From Gemmatimonadales bacterium (GTDB lineage Bacteria > Gemmatimonadota > Gemmatimonadetes > Gemmatimonadales > GWC2-71-9), in NCBI GenBank assembly GCA_013813675.1, contig JACCRH010000187.1:1-5407 (forward strand): a DNA stretch of 5,407 nucleotides, written 5' to 3'. A program made the translations under genes and the position numbers. Within the stretch, counting starts at the first letter, position 1. Every line of letters starts with the position of its first letter. The notes beneath the pieces were generated by a model. It saw nothing but the letters and a program-made list of their open reading frames with translations. It was not told the origin of the DNA and ran no database searches. Below are positions 1-5,407 of this stretch, in pieces.

Positions 1-659
1 ATGAGGGGAAACACCAGGCCGTGCACCTGCCGGTTCTCCCGCCGCCCGACCAGCTCGATGCCCGCGGTGATGTTCCCCCACTGGTCGCTGCCGCCCATCT
101 GAAGCTCGCAGCGCTCCGACCGCCACAGGTGCCAGAAGTCGTACGCCTGCACCAGCATGTAGCTGAACTCGGTGTAGGTGATCCCCACCTCCATCCGGCT
201 CCGCACCGACTCCTTCTGCAGCATGTAACTGAGGGTGAAGTGCTTCCCGGTGTCGCGGAAGAAGTCCATGAGCTGGATGCCCCGGAGCCAGTCGGCGTTG
301 TTCCGCATCCGGGCGGCGTTGGCGCCCTCGAACGAGAGGAAGCGGGTGAGCTGGCGCGCCAGTCCCTTGGCGTTCCGGTCGATCTGCTCCAGGCTCAGGA
401 CCGGCCGCTCCTCTCGCTTCCCGCTGGGATCTCCCACCATGCCGGTGCCCCCGCCCACCAGCACGATCGGCGTGTGCCCCAGCCGCTGGAGCCAGGCCAA
501 TCCCATCACCGGCACCAGGCTTCCGACGTGGAGCGAGTCCGCCGTCGGATCGAACCCGACATAGGCCGAGACGGTGCCCTTCGACAGCCGTTCGGCCAAC
601 CCCGGGGTCGCGTCCTGCACCAAGCCGCGGTCGGTGAGCGTAGCGAGCAGATCGGTCAT
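1..659 (-). CDS. tyrS: Tyrosyl-tRNA synthetase, N-terminal part (cut by window edge)
   Basis: Cytoplasmic class I aminoacyl-tRNA synthetase that activates tyrosine with ATP and loads it on tRNA-Tyr. The reverse strand reads open from an ATG at 659-657 to the left edge, giving 219 complete codons (through position 3). Seen: GFDPTADSLHVGS at residues 35-47, where HVGS is the HIGH-type ATP signature; GDPSG at 76-80; TEFSYMLVQAYD at 163-174; and GGSDQWGNITAG at 189-200. Residues expected to form the tyrosine pocket by comparison with the Geobacillus enzyme are present: Tyr33, Asp77, Tyr167, Gln171, Asp174 and Gln193. The KMSKS loop and C-terminal anticodon/S4-like domain would lie outside the window. 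The start fits the family N-terminus (MTDLLATLTDRGLVQD). No Shine-Dalgarno precedes it and the candidate promoter lies almost at the start codon, so the mRNA may be leaderless. It diverges from the penicillin-binding-protein operon. Identity is essentially certain. Confidence 0.97.
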   Translation of the reverse strand, partial: MTDLLATLTDRGLVQDATPGLAERLSKGTVSAYVGFDPTADSLHVGSLVPVMGLAWLQRLGHTPIVLVGGGTGMVGDPSGKREERPVLSLEQIDRNAKGLARQLTRFLSFEGANAARMRNNADWLRGIQLMDFFRDTGKHFTLSYMLQKESVRSRMEVGITYTEFSYMLVQAYDFWHLWRSERCELQMGGSDQWGNITAGIELVGRRENRQVHGLVFPL

Positions 660-666
660 AGGCGCG

Positions 667-672
667 TATCGT
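667..672 (+). promoter_or_regulatory. Possible -10 element for the penicillin-binding-protein operon
   Basis: TATCGT on the plus strand matches TATAAT at four of six positions and overlaps the tyrS -10 on the other strand by five bases, because TATCGTA is nearly self-complementary. Start of transcription would be near 679, giving a leader of about 35 nt before the ATG at 714. No convincing -35 is found at 17 bp upstream (644-649 reads CGAGCA). The call is therefore weak; the real promoter could lie further inside tyrS. Confidence 0.25.
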
Positions 673-696
673 ACCCGCTGGAAACGGGCCTCGCAA
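668..696 (-). promoter_or_regulatory. Candidate sigma70-type promoter for tyrS
   Basis: On the minus strand, TTGCGA (696-691, four of six matches to TTGACA) is separated by exactly 17 bp from TACGAT (673-668, four of six matches to TATAAT). Transcription would start near 660-662, only one to three bases before the tyrS ATG at 659. That implies a leaderless or nearly leaderless mRNA and agrees with the lack of a Shine-Dalgarno there. Inference from consensus matching only. Confidence 0.5.
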
Positions 697-713
697 CCGG
701 CTAGCTTGCCACC

Positions 714-2996
714 ATGGCCCGCCGGCTCAACTCGCTTGGCGCGCGTGTCAGGCTGTCTCCCCGCGCGCGTCGAAACCTCGTGGTCTCTCTCCTGGCGGCG
801 GTCGCCTTCGGACTGGCCGTCTTGATGGCGGCGTGGAACCGCGCCTGCGCCGGGAACAGTTGCCCCTCCATCGCCGAGCTGGGCGCGTACGATCCCAATC
901 AAGCCTCAAAAGTGTACGCGGCCGACGGCCGGCTCATCACCGATCTGGGCCAGGAGCGGCGCACCGTGGTCCCGCTCGGCGAGATGTCGCCCGTGGTCAA
1001 GGCCGCGTTCATCACCACTGAGGACAAGCGGTTCTACCAGCACCAGGGGGTCGACTGGTACCGGGTGCTCGGTGCCATCAAGAACAACCTGTTCGAGATG
1101 CGCGTCGCCGAGGGGTTCTCGACCATCACCATGCAGCTCGCGCGGAACGTGTGGACCGAGGACATCAGCGGGCGGGACAAGTCGCTCCGGCGGAAGCTGC
1201 GCGAGGCCCGGGTGGCCCGCGAGATCGAGGATAAATATCCCAAGGACAAGATCCTCGAGCTGTACCTCAACCAGATCGACCTGGGGAATCGCGCCTTCGG
1301 CGTCGAAGCGGCCTCTCAGCGGTACTTCGGCAAGTCGGTCCGAGACCTGAACGTCGCCGAAGCCGCCACCCTCGCCGCGATCCCCAAGGCACCCTCCCGC
1401 TACAACCCCCGGAAAAACCCCAATCTCAGCATTCAGCGCCGCAACACGGTGCTCAACCTGCTGCGCGACAACGGGCTGCTCGCCCCGGCGGAGACCGAGC
1501 GGTGGAAGGCCTATCCGCTGCTGCTCTCGTCCAGCTCCGACTACAGCGGCACCGCGGAATATTTCGTGGAGTTCGTGCGCCAGCAGCTCGACGCGCGGTT
1601 CGGCTCGGACCTGTACCGCTCGGGGTACCGGATCTACACCACCCTCGATCTCGACACCCAGCAGGCGGCGGAGCGCGCGCTGGAGGCTCGGTTGGAGGCC
1701 ATCGAGAGCGGGGCCGACGGCAAGTTCGAGCATCCGACCTACCAGCAATACCAGAACTCCAAGGCGGACGAAGGCGACGAGCCGGACCGCCGAACCACGC
1801 CCTACCTCCAGGGCCTGATGGTCACCATCGAGGCTAAGACCGGCCAGATCCGCGCGATGATCGGCGGCCGCGACTTCGGCGACAGCAAGTTCAACCGGGC
1901 CACCCAGGCGCTCCGGCAACCGGGGTCCACCTTCAAGCCGATCACTTTTTCGGCGGCGGTCGAGGCCGGCTATCCGTTGTCGCACGTGATGGTGGACGAC
2001 TCGCTCAGCCTGCTGGTCAAGCCCGATGAGCCGCCCTGGGCGCCGCAGAACTACGACCTCAAGTTCGATGGGCCGATGACCCTGCGCCGGGCCCTCTACC
2101 TCTCGCGCAACATCATCGCGATCAAGCTGGGCATGGAGCTGGGGGAGCCGGCGGTGGTGAGCGAGGCCGCGAAATTCGGCATCAGCACACGGGTGCCGGC
2201 GGTGCCGTCGATCCACATCGGCTCGGCCGATGTGATCCCGCTCGAGATGATCGCGGCGTACACCACCTTTGCCAACCTGGGCGTGCGGACGGTGCCGAAC
2301 TCGATTCTCCGGGTGGAGGATCGCAGCGGGAAGATCATCTGGCAGCCGGCGGTGCGCACCGTCGCCGTGCTCGACAGCGCCCACGCCTGGCTCATGACCG
2401 ACGCGCTGCGCGACGTGGTCCGCCACGGTACCGCCGTGGGCTCCGTGGGAGCGCGAATCAACTTCCCCGCCGGGGGAAAGACCGGCACCACCAACGACGG
2501 GTTCGATGTCTGGTTCATCGGCTTCACGCCGGACCTCGTCACCGGCGTGTGGATCGGCTTCGACCAGCCCCGGAAGATCAAGTCGAACGCCCAGGGCGGC
2601 GTCCTCGCGGCCCCCGCGTGGACCGCCATGATGCGCGAGGTCTACGAGCGGCGGGCCCTCCCCACGGCCTGGCCCCGTCCCTCGCGGCTCTCCGCGCTGG
2701 ACATCGACAAGACCACCGGCTACAAGGCGACGCCGTTCTGCCCCAAGGACGTCCACTACATCGAGTCCTTCATTCCCGGCACCGAGCCGACCGGATTCTG
2801 CCCGATCCACTCGCCCTTCGGCAACGTCGGCGGGATCATGGGGGGCGCCGGCCCGTCGCCCAACGGTGAAGCGCCCTCCACCGCACCAGCCATCGGAGTA
2901 CCCCAGGCTGATACGGTCGGCGCCCCCCTGGCACCCGCCCCCGGCGGCACCGGCGTGATGGGGGGCTCGAGCCCGGCAGCCGCCCCGCAGCGATAG
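714..2996 (+). CDS. mrcA: Class A penicillin-binding protein (PBP1A-type transglycosylase/transpeptidase)
   Basis: Inner-membrane enzyme of 760 residues that polymerises lipid II glycan strands and cross-links their peptides in the periplasm. The order seen is: short basic cytoplasmic tail, one membrane segment at about 21-41, GT51 glycosyltransferase domain at about 65-250, then the transpeptidase. GT51 motifs include TEDKRFYQHQGVD (102-114, catalytic Glu103), GFSTITMQLARN (134-145), and REAR...KILELYLNQIDLGNRAFGVEAAS around 163-201. Transpeptidase motifs are STFK (Ser405 nucleophile, Lys408), SRN (464-466) and KTGT (589-592), so both activities look intact. Length suits the family. Odd features: Cys44 and Cys50 just outside the membrane, a second pair FCP at 675-677 and 695-697, and a Pro/Ala/Gly-rich tail from about 705 with GGIMGG and GVMGG. 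No Shine-Dalgarno precedes the ATG; the start is chosen because the basic tail plus membrane segment follow directly. First gene of a coupled run. The symbol follows the E. coli-style name; ponA is equally used. Confidence 0.95.
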   Translation: MARRLNSLGARVRLSPRARRNLVVSLLAAVAFGLAVLMAAWNRACAGNSCPSIAELGAYDPNQASKVYAADGRLITDLGQERRTVVPLGEMSPVVKAAFITTEDKRFYQHQGVDWYRVLGAIKNNLFEMRVAEGFSTITMQLARNVWTEDISGRDKSLRRKLREARVAREIEDKYPKDKILELYLNQIDLGNRAFGVEAASQRYFGKSVRDLNVAEAATLAAIPKAPSRYNPRKNPNLSIQRRNTVLNLLRDNGLLAPAETERWKAYPLLLSSSSDYSGTAEYFVEFVRQQLDARFGSDLYRSGYRIYTTLDLDTQQAAERALEARLEAIESGADGKFEHPTYQQYQNSKADEGDEPDRRTTPYLQGLMVTIEAKTGQIRAMIGGRDFGDSKFNRATQALRQPGSTFKPITFSAAVEAGYPLSHVMVDDSLSLLVKPDEPPWAPQNYDLKFDGPMTLRRALYLSRNIIAIKLGMELGEPAVVSEAAKFGISTRVPAVPSIHIGSADVIPLEMIAAYTTFANLGVRTVPNSILRVEDRSGKIIWQPAVRTVAVLDSAHAWLMTDALRDVVRHGTAVGSVGARINFPAGGKTGTTNDGFDVWFIGFTPDLVTGVWIGFDQPRKIKSNAQGGVLAAPAWTAMMREVYERRALPTAWPRPSRLSALDIDKTTGYKATPFCPKDVHYIESFIPGTEPTGFCPIHSPFGNVGGIMGGAGPSPNGEAPSTAPAIGVPQADTVGAPLAPAPGGTGVMGGSSPAAAPQR

Positions 2997-2997
2997 C

Positions 2998-4245
2998 ATG
3001 CCCGCGCGCCGCCTCGCGGCCCGCTGGGTGCTTCCGATCGCCGGCCCCCCGATCGAAGGTGGTGCCGTGCTCCTCGGGCCCGATGGCCGGGTCCAGGTGG
3101 TGGGCCCCGATGCCGCCGTTCCCCGGCCGCCGGAAGTCTCCGGCGAGGAATTCGCCGGCGGTATGCTGCTGCCGGGACTGGTCAACACTCACACCCACCT
3201 CGAGCTCACCGGCTTCGATCTCGCGGCGCCGGAGCCCGATTTCGCCTCCTGGATCGGTCGGGTGCGGGAGATCAAGGAGTCGCGAAGCGCCGAAGAGTTC
3301 CTCGCCGCCGCGCGAGTCGGCCTGTCCGACTGCTATGCGGCGGGAGTGACCACGGTCGCCGATACCGGTGATACCGGGTCGGTAATCCAGGCGATGGCCG
3401 AAGCCGGCGCATCGGGGATCGCGTACCAGGAGGTCTTCGGCCCCGGTCCGGGGCAGATGGCCGAATCGCTCGCTGGGCTTCGGGGCAGGATGGAGACGTC
3501 GGGCCGGTTCGCGGTCGGCCGGGTCCGGCTGGGCCTCTCCCCCCACGCGCCGTATAGCGTGAGCGGGCCACTGTATGCCGCGGTGGCGGCGTGGGCGGCG
3601 CGAGATGAACTCCCGCTCGCGGTGCACCTGGCGGAATCGCGTGCCGAGTCGGAATTGCTCCAACGCGGGACAGGTCCTTTCGCCGAGGCGTGGCGCCGGC
3701 GGGCGATACCGCTCCCCGGCGAGCAACCGCACTCGCCGGTGGAATGGCTGGACCGACACGGCGTGCTGGGAGAGCGCACGCTCTGTATTCACCTGGTGCA
3801 AACCGGGCCGGGTGATGTCGAGCGTCTGGCGCGGCGCGGGTGCGCGGTCGCCCACTGTCCGTTGAGCAACGCGGCTCACGGTCACGGAGCGGCGCCGCTT
3901 GCCCGGTTCCTGAGCCATCGGCTCCGCGTTGGGCTGGGTACCGACTCGGTGCTCAGCGTTACGCGGCTCGATCTCCTGGCGGAGGCCAGGGCGGCCCGAG
4001 CCCTCTCGGGTATCGACGCGGAGTCCGCCCTCGAGCTGTGCACGCTCGGCGGGGCCGGGGCGCTGGGCCTCGATCGTGAGATCGGAAGCCTGGAGGTGGG
4101 GAAGTGGGGTGACTGCGTGGTGCTCCGGCCCGCTTCCACCGGCGGGTCGCCGGCGGAGCGGGCACTGCAAGCCGGCCGCGACGATGTGATCGCTACTTTC
4201 GTGGGAGGTAGAGAGGTGTATCGAGCCGAGCCGGTGCGGTCGTGA
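2998..4245 (+). CDS. Metal-dependent amidohydrolase, deaminase/chlorohydrolase (ATZ/TRZ-like) type
   Basis: A 415-residue cytoplasmic amidohydrolase-superfamily enzyme with no signal peptide. Composition fits the family: small beta-sandwich start (about 1-55), TIM barrel (about 56-350), and return to the sandwich with GREVYRAEP near the end. Metal and catalytic residues are all visible: NTHTHLE (His65, His67), SPHAPYSVS (His183), VHLAES (His210, Glu213), IHLVQ (His265), AHCPLSN (His286) and GTDS (Asp316). By analogy with adenosine deaminase, His65/His67/His210/Asp316 bind one metal and Glu213 with His265 act on the water. It probably hydrolyses an amine from a purine-like or related ring. The substrate cannot be read from the sequence: aminodeoxyfutalosine deaminase of the menaquinone pathway, an adenosine or S-adenosylhomocysteine-type deaminase, guanine deaminase, and other relatives are all possible. 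ATG starts 1 nt after the penicillin-binding-protein stop, without its own Shine-Dalgarno, so it is likely coupled. Family is confident, substrate is not. Confidence 0.92.
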   Translation: MPARRLAARWVLPIAGPPIEGGAVLLGPDGRVQVVGPDAAVPRPPEVSGEEFAGGMLLPGLVNTHTHLELTGFDLAAPEPDFASWIGRVREIKESRSAEEFLAAARVGLSDCYAAGVTTVADTGDTGSVIQAMAEAGASGIAYQEVFGPGPGQMAESLAGLRGRMETSGRFAVGRVRLGLSPHAPYSVSGPLYAAVAAWAARDELPLAVHLAESRAESELLQRGTGPFAEAWRRRAIPLPGEQPHSPVEWLDRHGVLGERTLCIHLVQTGPGDVERLARRGCAVAHCPLSNAAHGHGAAPLARFLSHRLRVGLGTDSVLSVTRLDLLAEARAARALSGIDAESALELCTLGGAGALGLDREIGSLEVGKWGDCVVLRPASTGGSPAERALQAGRDDVIATFVGGREVYRAEPVRS

Positions 4246-4688
4246 AGATCCAACGCCACGCCGCGATACTGCGCGTCGTCAGAGAGCGGCGGATCGAGAG
4301 CCAGGACGAGCTGCGGGGGGCGCTGTCAGAAGAGGGATTCGTCGTGACCCAGGCGACGCTCTCGCGCGACATCCGGGAACTGGGTCTTGCCAAGCTGGCC
4401 GACCCCCAGGGTGGCGCGTACTACGCTCACCCCAACCGGGCGGCGCTCCGTCCGGACCTGGCTCAGGTGCTGCCGGCGCTGCTGGTGAGCGTGGACGGCG
4501 TGGGGCCGTTTCTGGTCCTCAAGACGGCGAGCGGCTCGGCTGGAGCGGTGACGGAGGCCCTGGACCAGGCCGGCTGGGGGGAGGTGATGGGGACGATCGC
4601 GGGCGACGACACGGTGCTCGTCATCACCCGGAGCCAGCGGCTCCGGCAGGCGGTGGCGAGCCGTATCCAGACCCTGGTCAAGAAGTAG
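4242..4688 (+). CDS. argR: Arginine repressor ArgR/AhrC
   Basis: A 148-residue arginine-dependent DNA-binding regulator, normally a hexamer that represses arginine biosynthesis (and in some bacteria activates catabolism) when arginine is bound. The N-terminal winged helix-turn-helix spans about 3-65 with SQDELRGALSEEGF (20-33) and TQATLSRDIRELGLAKL (36-52); SRDI matches the DNA-recognition helix of Bacillus AhrC more closely than E. coli ArgR. The C-terminal domain has the TASGSAGAVTEALD segment (95-108) and GTIAGDDT (117-124), whose Asp122-Asp123 pair contacts arginine. Full length and intact. The GTG start overlaps the amidohydrolase TGA as GTGA; the nearest GGAGG (4204-4208) is too far to serve it, so translation likely depends on reinitiation. 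This start gives the normal N-terminus for the family. No arg biosynthesis gene follows in the window, so targets are presumably elsewhere. Confidence 0.95.
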   Translation: MKIQRHAAILRVVRERRIESQDELRGALSEEGFVVTQATLSRDIRELGLAKLADPQGGAYYAHPNRAALRPDLAQVLPALLVSVDGVGPFLVLKTASGSAGAVTEALDQAGWGEVMGTIAGDDTVLVITRSQRLRQAVASRIQTLVKK

Positions 4689-4717
4689 CCGAGGCCGACG
4701 AGCCGCGGGCGCAACTC

Positions 4718-4746
4718 TTGCCGCCCATTTCAGGCAGCGTTACGAT
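4718..4746 (+). promoter_or_regulatory. Candidate sigma70-type promoter for the HNH gene
   Basis: TTGCCG (4718-4723, three clear matches to TTGACA plus a C at position 4) is followed after exactly 17 bp by TACGAT (4741-4746), the same -10 hexamer and spacing as in the tyrS candidate. Transcription would begin near 4753, leaving about 43 nt of leader before the GTG. The bases around it are the most AT-rich of this gap. Inference from consensus only. Confidence 0.4.
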
Positions 4747-4752
4747 TTAACG
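4738..4752. repeat. Short inverted repeat over the -10 element (possible operator)
   Basis: CGTTA (4738-4742) and TAACG (4748-4752) are perfect inverted arms around a 5-bp spacer, CGATT. The repeat covers the proposed -10 hexamer of the HNH gene, where a repressor would block transcription. Arms of 5 bp can arise by chance, so this is only a weak operator candidate. Confidence 0.25.
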
Positions 4753-4784
4753 GCTTCGCCTGTCTACCACCCGCTACCTGTCCC

Positions 4785-4788
4785 GGAG
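4785..4788 (+). promoter_or_regulatory. Shine-Dalgarno GGAG for the HNH gene
   Basis: GGAG lies 7 bases before the GTG at 4796, an ideal spacing. It supports GTG as the start over the internal ATG at codon 15. It is the only clear ribosome-binding site before a gene start in the window; the other starts are coupled, possibly leaderless, or lack one. Confidence 0.65.
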
Positions 4789-4795
4789 CAACCCC

Positions 4796-5350
4796 GTGCG
4801 GTGCCTGGCGTTGAACGCCTCCTTCGAACCGTTGACCATGGTCCCGGTCCGGCGCGCACTCCGCCTCGTGATCGAGGGCAAGGCGGAGATCGTCGAGTCG
4901 GACAGCGGCGACGTCGTTCGAAGTGAACGACTCACACTGCCTAAACCGGCGATCATCCGCCTCGTCCGGTTCGTGCACGTCCCCCGCCGCTTCCGCCGCC
5001 AAGTCACCAACACATTCCTCTTCGCTCGTGACGGCTACCGCTGCCAGTACTGCCACCGGGGCCATGGCGCACTGCGCCACCGCGAGTGCCTGACCCGGGA
5101 CCATTTGATCCCGCTCTCGCGCGGCGGAGACAACGAGTGGACCAACGTGGTGACCGCCTGCAGCACCTGCAACACCCGGAAAGGCAATCATCTCCCGGCG
5201 GAGTGCGGAATGCATCCCTGGGTGGCGCCGCGGGAACCGCACTTCGTGCACCTGTCGTGGGCGGTGCGCCGGCTCTCCTCGCAGCAGGCGAAGTACATCA
5301 AGCTGTTCTACGGCGACGAGGCGCTGAAGGCGCTGGGTGGGGTGGTGTGA
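4796..5350 (+). CDS. HNH endonuclease family protein
   Basis: A 184-residue cytoplasmic protein with a zinc-stabilised HNH nuclease fold. The N-terminus (CLALNASFEPLTMVPVRRA, then GKAEIVE) is a conserved pre-domain found in stand-alone HNH proteins of many free-living bacteria. The nuclease part runs at about 77-135: RDGYRCQYC (Cys83, Cys86), LTRDHLIPLSRGGDNEWTN (Asp102-His103, Asn117) and CSTCNTRKGN (Cys122, Cys125, Asn126). The two CxxC pairs would hold structural zinc and His103/Asn117/Asn126 would form the beta-beta-alpha metal site. It should therefore cut or nick DNA, but the substrate is unknown. No methyltransferase, restriction partner, terminase or intron/intein is nearby, so it is not an obvious restriction, phage or homing enzyme here. 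Its own promoter candidate and Shine-Dalgarno suggest separate transcription from argR. The start is set by the GGAG and because LNASFEPL begins the conserved region immediately. Molecular family is confident; role is unknown. Confidence 0.9.
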   Translation: MRCLALNASFEPLTMVPVRRALRLVIEGKAEIVESDSGDVVRSERLTLPKPAIIRLVRFVHVPRRFRRQVTNTFLFARDGYRCQYCHRGHGALRHRECLTRDHLIPLSRGGDNEWTNVVTACSTCNTRKGNHLPAECGMHPWVAPREPHFVHLSWAVRRLSSQQAKYIKLFYGDEALKALGGVV

Positions 5351-5351
5351 T

Positions 5352-5365
5352 GCCGCTTTAGCGGC
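5352..5365 (+). terminator. Short GC hairpin after the HNH stop (weak terminator candidate)
   Basis: GCCGC (5352-5356) and GCGGC (5361-5365) form a perfect 5-bp stem with a TTTA loop, beginning 1 nt after the TGA at 5348-5350. No T-run follows, so a classical Rho-independent terminator is not supported. It could instead stabilise the 3' end of the message or help a T-less terminator. Confidence 0.3.
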
Positions 5366-5374
5366 GGAGCGGTT

Positions 5375-5403
5375 GTCACCCTGAGCGAAGTCGAAGGGGA
5401 CCA
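5375..5403. repeat. Dispersed intergenic repeat copy (CCTGAGCGAAGTCGAAGG type)
   Basis: The stretch contains GTCACCCTGAGCG followed by AAGTCGAAGGGGACC. From memory, this core recurs in intergenic DNA of many soil and environmental bacteria, with variants such as CCTGAGCGAAGCGAAGG, and produces the spurious peptide PFDFAQGD when read on the other strand, as it does here from about 5401 leftward. CCCT and AGGG at its ends can pair. Only one copy is in the window, so repeat status rests on recognition and not on internal comparison. Confidence 0.55.
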
Positions 5404-5407
5404 TGCC

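Noticed and set aside
21..704. Plus-strand open frame of 227 codons opposite tyrS
   Set aside because: It is the reverse of the tyrS coding sequence, which carries every expected synthetase motif; the shadow has none.
700..717. GCTAGC (NheI) followed by GCCACCATGG, a perfect Kozak sequence containing an NcoI site, at the penicillin-binding-protein start
   Set aside because: It looks like an expression-vector junction, but the surrounding sequence is continuous native GC-rich bacterial DNA with a divergent gene and no vector sequence. Treated as chance.
906..3188. Minus-strand open frame of 760 codons, opposite the penicillin-binding protein and of identical length to it
   Set aside because: It lacks recognisable motifs, is rich in Arg/Gly/His/Pro, and lies opposite a gene with all catalytic motifs. 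GC-rich codon use keeps the antisense frame free of stops; the equal length is coincidence.
2836..4170. Minus-strand open frame of 444 codons opposite the amidohydrolase
   Set aside because: Composition is typical antisense shadow, with no family signature and with conflict against a clearly functional gene.
4689..4717. Terminator directly after argR
   Set aside because: Only 3-bp complementary arms (GGC/GCC) and no T-run were found, so no intrinsic terminator can be supported; readthrough into the HNH gene remains possible.
4689..4795. ARG box (ArgR operator) near argR
   Set aside because: No AT-rich TGAAT...ATTCA-like palindrome is visible here or in the 660-713 gap. The inverted repeat at 4738-4752 does not resemble the known consensus.
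4730..5404. Minus-strand open frame of 224 codons opposite the HNH gene, starting MVPFDFAQGD
   Set aside because: The start is a translation of the intergenic repeat and the rest is antisense to a gene with intact zinc and HNH motifs.
1..5407. tRNA, rRNA, CRISPR array, insertion sequence, prophage or attachment site
   Set aside because: No clover-leaf-like segments, regularly spaced repeats, transposase motifs or integrase genes were seen on either strand.

Overview
This is a GC-rich bacterial window with five protein-coding genes and almost no empty space. The organism is probably a Gemmatimonadota-like or other deep-branching Gram-negative soil bacterium. I infer this from the high GC with GC-rich third positions, the AhrC-type ArgR, the style of the class A penicillin-binding protein (paired Cys motifs, Pro/Ala/Gly tail), and a dispersed intergenic repeat at the right edge. 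The phylum call rests on memory of gene style, not on a search.

Layout. Positions 1-659 (minus strand) carry the N-terminal 219 residues of tyrosyl-tRNA synthetase, cut by the window edge. A 54-bp divergent intergenic region (660-713) holds a good promoter candidate for tyrS and a weaker one facing the other way. Positions 714-4688 (plus strand) hold three tightly packed genes: a bifunctional class A penicillin-binding protein, a metal-dependent amidohydrolase of the deaminase type starting 1 nt after its stop, and argR, whose GTG start overlaps the amidohydrolase stop by 4 nt. This looks like one translationally coupled operon. A 107-bp gap (4689-4795) carries a second promoter candidate, followed by a small HNH-endonuclease-family gene (4796-5350) with its own Shine-Dalgarno. 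The last 57 bases hold a short hairpin and one copy of what looks like a dispersed intergenic repeat.

How the genes relate. They are mostly housekeeping: tRNA charging, peptidoglycan synthesis, probable purine-nucleoside or related deamination, and arginine control. The pathways are unrelated, so co-transcription may reflect growth-linked expression or historical packing rather than one pathway. No arginine biosynthesis gene is visible beside argR. I see no mobile element, CRISPR array, tRNA or rRNA, and no evidence of a novel multi-gene system. The points most worth a second look are the substrate of the amidohydrolase, the role of the HNH protein, the near-symmetric divergent promoter, and the terminal repeat.
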